DNA from: Paludibacteraceae bacterium
Lineage (GTDB): Bacteria > Bacteroidota > Bacteroidia > Bacteroidales > Paludibacteraceae
Assembly (NCBI GenBank): GCA_024401565.1
Contig: JAKSKU010000021.1
Span: 1-41,316, forward strand
Length of the DNA: 41,316 nucleotides
Direction of reading: 5' to 3'
Positions 5,880 through 13,551 of the stretch are shown piece by piece; position 1 is the stretch's first letter; each line of letters opens with the position of its first letter. A program made the position numbers and the translations under genes. The notes under the pieces were generated by a model. That model saw only the letters and a list, made by a program, of their open reading frames with translations, was not told where the DNA came from and ran no database searches.

Positions 5880-8654
5880 ATGAGTATGATGAAGAATTTT
5901 ACTAAAATATTATTAGGACTATTAACGTTGGCAACATTTTCAACAGTCAATGCGGAAGATAATGTCAAGATGGAATGGAGAGTCGTATCCAATGAGGATT
6001 TCGGAGGAAACGACCCAAATGCTCCTGCAATGAGAACAGATGAGCCAACAGATTTCACAACAATGTTGAACTTCAGTCCAATCGTTAATCCTAGAGCAGG
6101 AACATATATGGTTGTGAAATCCACAAAAAATGCGCTAAACAGAATCGGAACACCATTGATGACTGCAGCAGGAGGATGGAATGACGTAAGCGACCACACA
6201 TATGAGAGTGATTCAACAATAGGATACTTTATGGTGTTCGACTGTGATGACGCGAAATTCACAGGAGGAAGATTGACAGAAGCTCAAAAACAAGAAATAA
6301 TTAAAAACGGAGAGCCTCTGTACCAAAAAAAATTGGCTGTGTCATGTTCAGACATACAGTTTAAATTCTCTGCATACATGCGCAACCTCAACCCTTCAGC
6401 GACAGCGGCAAATCAAGTAAAGCTATCCATATCTTCTGCAGAATCAGATAACGTTTTGAATGAACAAGGAGGCAACATCAACGATGGATCTGCATGGACA
6501 CGATTGGAATTGCTTTTCAAATCATCAGGCACAGACATTGTATTTTCAGTAAAGGCTATTGATGCATTTGCCGCTGGATACGACTTGGCTCTTGATGATA
6601 TCGTAATCGAGGTTCAGCAACCTGAGATAACAATCGACAAACCAACAACTTTCAAATACAAGGAGAAAGCCGTATTAGAGGCAAAGTATGACCAGGCAGC
6701 ATTCGACAAGTACTTTGGAGGTTCATATAGTGGTGTGCAGTATCAGTGGTACAAAAAGCCTATCGGCGCAGATGATTCTGAATACGTGCCATTAGGCAGT
6801 CCTGTAAACTACACTTCCGGAGCAAAGATCATATATGAAATTGATGCATTCGAGAAAGATCTTCATAATGGAGTATACAAGGTGTCTATCGCTTCTTCAG
6901 GAAATCTAAACAACGATATATGTTCTGTTCAAAAGACAGAGACAATCAATGTAAGAAGAGATGACATTTATGTGACTCTATGTCAAGACTCAACTAAAAA
7001 CTTTCAATACGGAACAAGAAATCTGCTCCTAGGTACAGACCCAACACAATCAATGGTCAGTTTCCCAGGTATAGATGCGGATTTCAACATGACATATGAG
7101 TCTGTGACAACACTGCCTGATATCAAGACCTACCATGAATGTCTTAACGCCGCCAACCCAACAGCAGGAACATTTCCTATGCCAGGAGATACAACTTATT
7201 GGGCTTCAGGATGTCCTAAGACTATACAAAATTGTCAGAAAGTGGTGGCAGCATCTATTCCAGATGACCCAGCTCACATATGTGAGGGAACTACATACGA
7301 AAAAAACAGCAGACTGTATGACACTGTAGATGAAACAGTTGGTGATCCGATAACATTTATGGAAGGTGGTTGTACACATTCCCAACTGGTATTTGTTCAT
7401 CCTAATAAGAGCAACACTATTGACACAACTATTTGTGAGGGATCAAGTGTGGAAGGCGTAACTTACAGCACAGGAGGATCATATACTTCTGCACCTATAA
7501 GGAACCAAACTCAATATCATTGTGATAGTGTAGTTATATATAATATAAAAGTATTGACACCTGTCGTAAATGATTTGGGTGAGAAGAGCGTTTGTCCAAG
7601 CGACAATTTCGTCTTTGACGATGGTGTCGTATACAACACTCCAATGAAAAAACAATTGAGCTACACACACATCGGACCAAACGGATGCGACAGTACAGTA
7701 AAACTGTTCTTGATCGTAGAGGAAGGTGGAAACGTCACAAAAGACACACTTATCTGTAGAGATCAGTTCCTGTTTGGAAGAGAATATCCAGAAAGCGGTG
7801 AGTTCCAAGCCACAATACATGGAGAGACTGAATCCGGATGTCCAAGAGACACAATATGGAATATCAAAGTGGTCAGCATACAGTTGAAGCTACGTATGGC
7901 ATTCAACCAGTATGAAGTCTGTGAGAAACAGCCTGCAAGTATGAACAACACTCTGATTTGTCCAGTAGACTACAAAATGCATTGGGATCCTGAGATACCA
8001 GAAAACATCTTAAGTCCAACTGTCTATTTGGAAGAGACAAAAGATTACACTCTTTACGTAGACGCAACTATCCCAGCTTCCGAAGACCCGTTGGCTAAGG
8101 GATGTCACGCAAAAGAGACTGTAAAAATCACTGTCAACCCAGTGCCAGTACTGACTATCGATTCTGTAGACAGTGAGGAAAGAACAGTTGAATACACAAT
8201 CGAAGGCGGAACGACACCTTACCACATGTTCCTAGGATCTGAGAAAAAGGCAGGAAGTTTGGATTTGGGTGAGATTGAGTCGAGCACAGGAACTCTTGAA
8301 AAACAGTCTTTCGGAGAACATATGCTAATAGTTCAGGACAGTAAGGGATGTTCTTCTGAGCAGCCATTCAAAATCGAGGAAATAGTGCCAGAGCCAACAA
8401 TGATTCTTACTCCAAACGGCGACGGCGTAAACGACAGATGGATTATAAAGAATATCAGCGTATATCCGAATTCTTATGTCAGAATCTACGACCGCTTCGG
8501 CAAGCTATTGCTTGAATCAGAAGGATCTAGCTTCGAAGATGGTTGGGACGGAACATACAACGGACAAAAGATGCCAGCAACCGACTATTGGTATGAGATC
8601 GACATTGAGGAGATCGACAAACAATACTTCGGACACTTCACACTGATGAGATAA
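5880..8654 (+). CDS. Large secreted protein with T9SS type B (gliding-type) C-terminal sorting domain
   Basis: A 924-residue exported protein. Residues 1-25 are a signal peptide ending in STVNA. The middle contains Ig-like/PKD-like stretches (for example around residue 250-360) and several repeats of a Cys-containing pattern, such as CEGTTYE / CEGSSVEGVTY / CPSDNFVFDD / CRDQFLFGREY followed by GCDS- or HCDS-type segments. This pattern is typical of very large Bacteroidetes surface proteins. From about residue 841 comes the type B sorting domain: LTPNGDGVNDRW, VRIYDRFGKLL, DGWDGTYNGQKMPATDYWY, GHFTLMR. The T9SS uses this domain to export and anchor cargo, usually with a PorP/SprF-type partner. 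Adhesion or matrix function is plausible; the exact role is unknown. Confidence 0.88.
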   Translation: MSMMKNFTKILLGLLTLATFSTVNAEDNVKMEWRVVSNEDFGGNDPNAPAMRTDEPTDFTTMLNFSPIVNPRAGTYMVVKSTKNALNRIGTPLMTAAGGWNDVSDHTYESDSTIGYFMVFDCDDAKFTGGRLTEAQKQEIIKNGEPLYQKKLAVSCSDIQFKFSAYMRNLNPSATAANQVKLSISSAESDNVLNEQGGNINDGSAWTRLELLFKSSGTDIVFSVKAIDAFAAGYDLALDDIVIEVQQPEITIDKPTTFKYKEKAVLEAKYDQAAFDKYFGGSYSGVQYQWYKKPIGADDSEYVPLGSPVNYTSGAKIIYEIDAFEKDLHNGVYKVSIASSGNLNNDICSVQKTETINVRRDDIYVTLCQDSTKNFQYGTRNLLLGTDPTQSMVSFPGIDADFNMTYESVTTLPDIKTYHECLNAANPTAGTFPMPGDTTYWASGCPKTIQNCQKVVAASIPDDPAHICEGTTYEKNSRLYDTVDETVGDPITFMEGGCTHSQLVFVHPNKSNTIDTTICEGSSVEGVTYSTGGSYTSAPIRNQTQYHCDSVVIYNIKVLTPVVNDLGEKSVCPSDNFVFDDGVVYNTPMKKQLSYTHIGPNGCDSTVKLFLIVEEGGNVTKDTLICRDQFLFGREYPESGEFQATIHGETESGCPRDTIWNIKVVSIQLKLRMAFNQYEVCEKQPASMNNTLICPVDYKMHWDPEIPENILSPTVYLEETKDYTLYVDATIPASEDPLAKGCHAKETVKITVNPVPVLTIDSVDSEERTVEYTIEGGTTPYHMFLGSEKKAGSLDLGEIESSTGTLEKQSFGEHMLIVQDSKGCSSEQPFKIEEIVPEPTMILTPNGDGVNDRWIIKNISVYPNSYVRIYDRFGKLLLESEGSSFEDGWDGTYNGQKMPATDYWYEIDIEEIDKQYFGHFTLMR

Positions 8655-8669
8655 ACCAGATCAACATCA

Positions 8670-8714
8670 ATAACGACAAAAAGGAATGCTTCAAGCGTTC
8701 CTTTTTGTCGTTAT
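8670..8714 (+). terminator. Strong terminator after the T9SS type B cargo gene
   Basis: Twenty bases (8670-8689) pair with 8695-8714 with a single G-U, around a 5-nt TTCAA loop. The T-run of the stem is followed by TATAATC. The symmetry could stop transcription in both directions. Confidence 0.8.
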
Positions 8715-8760
8715 AATCATATATAATTTTCATTTAGCATTCCGCATTTAACATTTATAA

Positions 8761-8791
8761 TTGCATATCCCCATCATAATTCTTATTTTTG
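8761..8791 (+). promoter_or_regulatory. Promoter of the purU operon
   Basis: TTG (8761-8763), 20-nt spacer, TATTTTTG (8784-8791). The predicted start near 8797 is just before the ATG at 8816, which rules out the upstream TTG at 8789 as the translation start. Confidence 0.6.
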
Positions 8792-8815
8792 CACCATAAA
8801 AAGAAATTATTTGAT

Positions 8816-9682
8816 ATGGAACAGAAAAGCAACACTGCGATACTTCTTATCCACTGTCCTGACCAGGAGGGTATCTTGGCGGCTGTGACTAACTTCATAA
8901 ACGTCAACAAGGGAAACATCGTATACCTTGACCAGCACGTGGATTATCAGCAGAACACTTTCTTCACTCGTATCGAGTGGGATTTGACAAATTTTCTTAT
9001 CCCACGCGAAAAATTGCACGAGTATTTCTCTACATTGTTTGGTTCACGCTACGACATGCAGTTCAACCTATATTTTTCAGACGTGAAACCTCGCATGGCA
9101 ATATTCGTATCCAAGATGTCGCATTGTCTTTTCGACATCCTTGCACGCTACTCTGCAGGCGAACTAAATGTAGACATTCCGCTTATCGTTTCCAACCATC
9201 CCGACTTGGCTTGGGTTGGCGAGAAATTCGGCATTCCATATCATGTGTTCAGCGTAACAAAGGAAAACAAGGCTGAAGTAGAGAAAGCAGAGATGGAGCT
9301 TCTTGCTGAAAACAAAATCGACTTCATCGTGCTTGCCAGATACATGCAGATCATCAGTGAGAATATGATCAACTCATATCCTAACAAAATCATCAACATC
9401 CACCACTCATTCTTGCCTGCTTTCGTAGGTGCTAAGCCATACCACCAGGCATTCGAGAGAGGTGTGAAGATCATCGGAGCCACTTCTCACTATGTCACAA
9501 CAGAGCTTGACGCCGGCCCTATCATCGAGCAGGATGTTGCCCGCGTCACTCACAAAGATTCAGTGAAAAGCTTCATCCACAAGGGTGAGGATTTGGAGAA
9601 GATCGTGTTGTCTCGCGCTGTAGAGAAACATATCGACAGAAAAGTGTTGGTTTACAAGAACAAGACTGTCGTTTTCTCTTAA
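8816..9682 (+). CDS. purU: Formyltetrahydrofolate deformylase
   Basis: A 288-residue PurU. Residues about 5-85 form the regulatory ACT domain (LLIHCPDQEGILAAVTNFI). Residues 92-285 are the formyltransferase-fold catalytic domain, with the NIHHSFLPAF motif at 194-203 (Asn194, His196 catalytic) and the catalytic Asp232 in LDAGPIIEQD. The enzyme hydrolyses 10-formyl-THF to formate and THF, balancing one-carbon pools. It is distinguished from PurN by the ACT domain and the longer N-terminus. The next gene starts 3 nt after its stop codon, so the two are co-transcribed. The start is set by the promoter position and by PurU family length (about 280-290). Confidence 0.95.
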   Translation: MEQKSNTAILLIHCPDQEGILAAVTNFINVNKGNIVYLDQHVDYQQNTFFTRIEWDLTNFLIPREKLHEYFSTLFGSRYDMQFNLYFSDVKPRMAIFVSKMSHCLFDILARYSAGELNVDIPLIVSNHPDLAWVGEKFGIPYHVFSVTKENKAEVEKAEMELLAENKIDFIVLARYMQIISENMINSYPNKIINIHHSFLPAFVGAKPYHQAFERGVKIIGATSHYVTTELDAGPIIEQDVARVTHKDSVKSFIHKGEDLEKIVLSRAVEKHIDRKVLVYKNKTVVFS

Positions 9683-9685
9683 TCC

Positions 9686-10867
9686 ATGCAAAACTTTTTC
9701 TCTGCCGACACACTAGCGTTTATCGCCGCTCATCAAGAGGATGATGTGGCAAAGTTGGCATTGAGACACTCGTCGTGTAAAGAGATCGATATCCGAGCAG
9801 CCCTGCAACAAATAGAAGGCAGACAAATAGCGAAAGCCAAACTGCCTACGTTTGCGAACACAGAAAACATAATATATCCCGTCAAACTCTCAATGGAGCA
9901 ATGTTCTTCCGAGAAGACGGCATTGTATAAGCAATCAGTGGCAGGAAAAGGGAGTTCCATGATAGACCTCACCTCCGGCTTAGGCATCGACCTGTATTTC
10001 ATCTCCCGCAATTATCTGTCGGCAGAATACGTGGAACGCAACTCCGACCTATGCAAAATAGCAGAGCATAATTTCCGCGCACTCGGAGCTACGAATATAT
10101 CAGCCACGAACACTGACGGCATCGAACTGATAAAAGCATCCGCGTCTCACTACGACTTGATCTTCCTCGACCCAGCCCGTCGAGACAAGAACGGAAAGAA
10201 AACAGTGGAGATAAAAGATTGCGAGCCAGACGTAGCGTCGCTTAAAGAGACGTTGCTAGACAAATGTGAACGCATGATGCTCAAGCTGTCTCCCATGCTC
10301 GACATTAAGTCTGCGGTCAGAGACTTGGGATGTGTAGAAGAAGTGCATGTGGTGGCTGTAGACAACGAATGCAAAGAACTGCTTTTCATCTGCAGGAAAG
10401 ACGCCCAATTCAAGAGAATTGTAGCGGCAAACATCAAGTCGGACGGCACAAAGGAGCTGACTGTATCCACGCCCGGCACGTCGGCAGGATGCAACGTATA
10501 CAGCACTCCCCTCGCCTATCTTTACGAGCCAAATGTCGCCATACTGAAAGCCAACATAAGCGACAGATTGGCAACAGAGAAAGTGAAGAAAATCGCACCG
10601 TTCAGCCATATATTCACGTCAGATGAATTATGTGAGGATTTTCCGGGCAGACGTTTCGCTATAGAGAAATGCTTTTCAATGAACAAGAAAGAGCTAAAGG
10701 AAAATCTTGCAGGCATAACTCGAGCAAACATCACTTGCAGAAACTTTCCGTTGCAGGCGGACGAGTTGAGAAAGAAGCTCGGAATCAAAGACGGTGGTGA
10801 AAAATACATAATCGCCACTACAGACAAAGACAATAATCATTTATTAACAATTTGCAGAAAAGTATAG
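9686..10867 (+). CDS. Class I SAM-dependent methyltransferase with THUMP-like C-terminal domain
   Basis: A 393-residue protein. The N-terminal region (1-90) is helical. SAM-binding motif I is DLTSGLGID (94-102), motif II ends in YVERN (about 114-118), and the catalytic LDPARR is at 161-166. The C-terminal half resembles the THUMP-like domain of Bacteroidetes methyltransferases and ends with a small basic tail (NHLLTICRKV). DPAR in place of DPPY points to an RNA-modifying enzyme of the RsmD/Trm5-like group rather than a DNA N6-adenine methylase. The RNA target is not known from the sequence. It shares an operon with purU, 3 nt apart; no functional link is obvious beyond one-carbon metabolism. 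Confidence 0.85.
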   Translation: MQNFFSADTLAFIAAHQEDDVAKLALRHSSCKEIDIRAALQQIEGRQIAKAKLPTFANTENIIYPVKLSMEQCSSEKTALYKQSVAGKGSSMIDLTSGLGIDLYFISRNYLSAEYVERNSDLCKIAEHNFRALGATNISATNTDGIELIKASASHYDLIFLDPARRDKNGKKTVEIKDCEPDVASLKETLLDKCERMMLKLSPMLDIKSAVRDLGCVEEVHVVAVDNECKELLFICRKDAQFKRIVAANIKSDGTKELTVSTPGTSAGCNVYSTPLAYLYEPNVAILKANISDRLATEKVKKIAPFSHIFTSDELCEDFPGRRFAIEKCFSMNKKELKENLAGITRANITCRNFPLQADELRKKLGIKDGGEKYIIATTDKDNNHLLTICRKV

Positions 10868-10931
10868 GCTCTGCAAAATATAAAACAATCTTGGCATACT
10901 TTTTGTTGTTAACAGATTGAGTATTTTTATA

Positions 10932-11582
10932 ATGATGAAAAAACTATTAACTGTAACATGCGGTCTTTTGTGCGCTGCGTTGACATTCGCAGCTCCAGCA
11001 AAAGGAAATAGCAAAAAGAAAAGCGGAGGAGACGGATTCTCTAAAGGAAGTGTTGCTATGGACATCACAGTAGGTGCTCCGACACATTCCGGGACTGATT
11101 TTCGTAAAGTCATGATACCACCGTTGTCATTATGTATTGACGGAGGAATAGCAAGTATAGGAAGCAAGTGCGCTATTTCATTGGGAGGAATGGCCAGCTA
11201 CTACCTATATGACGTTTGGGGCACAGACCACGGATATAACTATCACGGACACTACTACACAAGCAATCTATACTACGACGCAGAGCAGCACAACGTGTTC
11301 GCCGCGTTCCGTGGAGCATTCCATTTCGATCCGGTCGATAAGATCGACATTTACGCAGGATTGTTAATGGGTGGACACTGGAAGATTTGGAACTACGTAG
11401 ATGGAGCAGACTACCATAGCTACTATGGCGACAATCCGACACGCAACAAATTCAGCTTCGGCCCATTCATCGGAGCAAGATTTTTCGTGAGCAGAGCATT
11501 TGGTTTCAAAGCTGAATTCGGAGCCGACTCAGGAAGCGGTATTCCATACGCACAAGGAGGAATCACTTTCAAATTGAAATAA
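10932..11582 (+). CDS. Small outer-membrane beta-barrel protein
   Basis: A 216-residue protein starting MMKKLLTVTCG, with a signal peptide (1-20, cleavage near FAAPA). A Lys/Gly/Ser linker follows (KGNSKKKSGGDGFSKG), then alternating hydrophobic/aromatic strands rich in Gly and Tyr: AAFRGAFHFD, IDIYAGLLMGGHWKIW, FGPFIGARFFVSRAFGFKAEFGAD and GGITFKLK at the end. This pattern fits an OmpW/OmpA-sized eight-strand barrel of the Bacteroidetes porin-like group. It is preceded by a 50-bp gap after the methyltransferase gene and followed by a strong terminator. The function beyond outer-membrane location is unknown. Confidence 0.75.
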   Translation: MMKKLLTVTCGLLCAALTFAAPAKGNSKKKSGGDGFSKGSVAMDITVGAPTHSGTDFRKVMIPPLSLCIDGGIASIGSKCAISLGGMASYYLYDVWGTDHGYNYHGHYYTSNLYYDAEQHNVFAAFRGAFHFDPVDKIDIYAGLLMGGHWKIWNYVDGADYHSYYGDNPTRNKFSFGPFIGARFFVSRAFGFKAEFGADSGSGIPYAQGGITFKLK

Positions 11583-11607
11583 TATCTCACAAAGGAGATA
11601 AAGCTAA

Positions 11608-11640
11608 ACGCCACCGCTGTTGAAACGCAACGGTGGCGTC
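11608..11640 (+). terminator. Terminator after the small barrel gene
   Basis: ACGCCACCG pairs with CGGTGGCGT across a 14-nt loop that can itself pair TTG with CAA. ATTTTATTT follows. Confidence 0.75.
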
Positions 11641-11722
11641 ATTTTATTTGAACGCGTAAATCAAAAAACAAATTTCATAGAAGCAGTTTTCCTGCGGAAC
11701 ATGGGATTTTCAAAAGTTTAAT

Positions 11723-11730
11723 TATCTTTG
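11723..11730 (+). promoter_or_regulatory. -7 box upstream of the Rpn-like gene
   Basis: TATCTTTG matches TAnnTTTG, 70 nt before the ATG at 11801. No clear -33 TTTG is present at 19-21 nt. Confidence 0.4.
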
Positions 11731-11800
11731 CATTCGAAAATGTTTGGTTTAGTCATTTCGGATTACACAAACAAGTACAAACTAAATTAGTAACAAAATA

Positions 11801-12712
11801 ATGAAAGTTGGAAAACACATCGATCTACGATGTGATTTTGGGTTCAAGTACTGCATGTCGGACCCCATTGTTATGAAATCGTTTCTAAATGCCATTTTGG
11901 AAGGAGACGTGGAGACAATCACAGAAGTTCAATTTGAAAACGTGGAGGTCCCTAAAGTAAGAAAGAAACAGCGTGGCGTCACATTTGATCTTCGTTGCAC
12001 AACGCAAAGCGGAGATTCTATTCTGATTGAGATGCAGAACTCATGTCAGAAGTTTTTCAAGACACGAGCGAATTTCTACGTCCACAAACTTATAGACTCA
12101 AAAATCAAGAAAGGTCTGGCATGGGAAGACATGAAAGAGGACATTTCCAGAATCATCGGAATCTTTATTCTGGGAGAAAGTGTTCATGAAATTGACGAAG
12201 CAGTAACGTGTACAGCGGAATGCAACGTGAAGACAGGAAAGATATTTTGGGACAGACATCGAAAATATTTCTTATCTTTGCCAAAGTTCAAGTTGGATGC
12301 AAACAACATCACAATGAAGGACATCTGGTTGTACACTTTCAAAAACTTAGGGAAAATGGAGAATATTGATCCAAGTGTATATGAAAGAGCCGACGAAGGT
12401 TTGCTCAAAATGATAGAGATGGCCAAAGTGGGTGCTTTGTCTGAAAAAGACTACGCCATATACGAAGCAAGCCTAAAACTTCTTGCCGATGAAGTGGACA
12501 TGGAGAAGCATGGCTATAAAAGAGGTCTTGAAGTTGGAGAAAAACGAGGCATTGAGATCGGTGAAAAACGGGGTGAGAAAAGAGGTATTGAAATTGGTGA
12601 AAAACGGGGAATGATTTCAACTATCAAAATGTTGGTTGATGGAGGAATGCCAATTTCCGAAATTTCTAAGCACCTTCATATTTCAGAGGAAGAGATCAAC
12701 GCAATGATTTAA
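11801..12712 (+). CDS. Rpn/PDDEXK-family nuclease-transposase-like protein
   Basis: A 303-residue protein of the PD-(D/E)XK 'transposase' family (Rpn / PDDEXK_2). The N-terminal signature DLRCDFGFKYCM is clear. The nuclease core has Asp63 in GVTFDLRC and Glu77-Met-Gln79 in ILIEMQN (the D..ExQ form of the active site). Residues about 100-200 carry the family's IIGIFILGE and KTGKIFWDRH segments. The tail (about 236-270) is a run of short near-identical units (RGIEIGEKRG/EKRG) that forms a charged, helical repeat. Family members act as DNA nucleases promoting RecA-independent recombination. It is complete, with no flanking inverted repeats seen, so it is a domesticated or stand-alone copy rather than an insertion sequence. 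Confidence 0.88.
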   Translation: MKVGKHIDLRCDFGFKYCMSDPIVMKSFLNAILEGDVETITEVQFENVEVPKVRKKQRGVTFDLRCTTQSGDSILIEMQNSCQKFFKTRANFYVHKLIDSKIKKGLAWEDMKEDISRIIGIFILGESVHEIDEAVTCTAECNVKTGKIFWDRHRKYFLSLPKFKLDANNITMKDIWLYTFKNLGKMENIDPSVYERADEGLLKMIEMAKVGALSEKDYAIYEASLKLLADEVDMEKHGYKRGLEVGEKRGIEIGEKRGEKRGIEIGEKRGMISTIKMLVDGGMPISEISKHLHISEEEINAMI

Positions 12713-12753
12713 TATTTCAAAACCATACGCGTTTGTTTAGTCGACGCAGATTT

Positions 12754-13551
12754 ATGAAATTTTATTTAGTAGCAGTGTGTTTCTTGGTTTCATTAGTAGC
12801 AGTTTCACAAGAAAAAAGTCCACACTCACAATCGATGGGATCAATCTCGATCTACGATGATTATCATGCGAACTGTTCATTAACGTCATTGCTCGAGCAG
12901 ACGGAAGTTTGTTTGGGCTACCACAATAGTTTCTTTCTCTCTGATCTGGGGGAGACGACTCTGCATGCCGCATTCCCGACATCCAAGTTCACGCATAGCT
13001 ACACAGCGTCGGCGTTCGGTTATGCCCACTACAATGACATTTTTGTATCCGCAGGGTTGTCCAGACTGTTAACGCCACGTATGGCCGCAGGCTTATCAGC
13101 CACATATATCCTCCACCACCATGCCGGCACCTCCGACGCCATGCACGGATTCCGCATATCTCCTGGCGTCTATTGCTATTTTGCAGAAGACAACCTGTTG
13201 GCAGCATACGCGAAAATCGGCAGCGAACCAATTTCTCTCGACAAAACAAAACTTGGCTATTCCGCATTCCTGGCATACAGCCTGGTCATCAACACCTTTT
13301 CCGAATGGGCAGTGGAACTTGGGACGGAGCACAACACGTTTGTCGGAAAAACAGGTTTCTGCTACAATGTTGAGAGAATCAGTTTCCGTTGCGGCATGAG
13401 TTTGATGCCAATACGGCCGTCCGCAGGAATAGGTTTTGAAATAGACTGTTTCTCCATTTTTTACGCAGCAGACTATTGCAACACTCTTGGCACAAGCATG
13501 TCACTGGGATTCAAATGGAAAATTCAAAACAAAAGAAGAGATGCGAAATAG
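12754..13551 (+). CDS. Predicted outer-membrane beta-barrel protein (coupled to HHH gene)
   Basis: A 265-residue protein starting at ATG 12754 (the longer frame begins with TTG). It has a signal peptide (KFYLVAVCFLVSLVAVSQ), then amphipathic strands rich in aromatic residues through to the end (SASAFGYAHYNDIFVSAG-like, AGLSATYILHHHA, GVYCYFAEDNLLAAYAKIG, SMSLGFKWKI). The family is not recognised with certainty. The strand spacing and size recall the PorQ/PorV-type barrels of Bacteroidetes, but I do not claim orthology. Its end overlaps the start of the next gene by 11 bp, which implies translational coupling and a shared job. The call is structural, not functional. Confidence 0.6.
   Translation: MKFYLVAVCFLVSLVAVSQEKSPHSQSMGSISIYDDYHANCSLTSLLEQTEVCLGYHNSFFLSDLGETTLHAAFPTSKFTHSYTASAFGYAHYNDIFVSAGLSRLLTPRMAAGLSATYILHHHAGTSDAMHGFRISPGVYCYFAEDNLLAAYAKIGSEPISLDKTKLGYSAFLAYSLVINTFSEWAVELGTEHNTFVGKTGFCYNVERISFRCGMSLMPIRPSAGIGFEIDCFSIFYAADYCNTLGTSMSLGFKWKIQNKRRDAK

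Noticed and set aside
11801-12712. Intact insertion sequence around the Rpn-like gene
   Set aside because: No terminal inverted repeats or target duplications could be seen around it.
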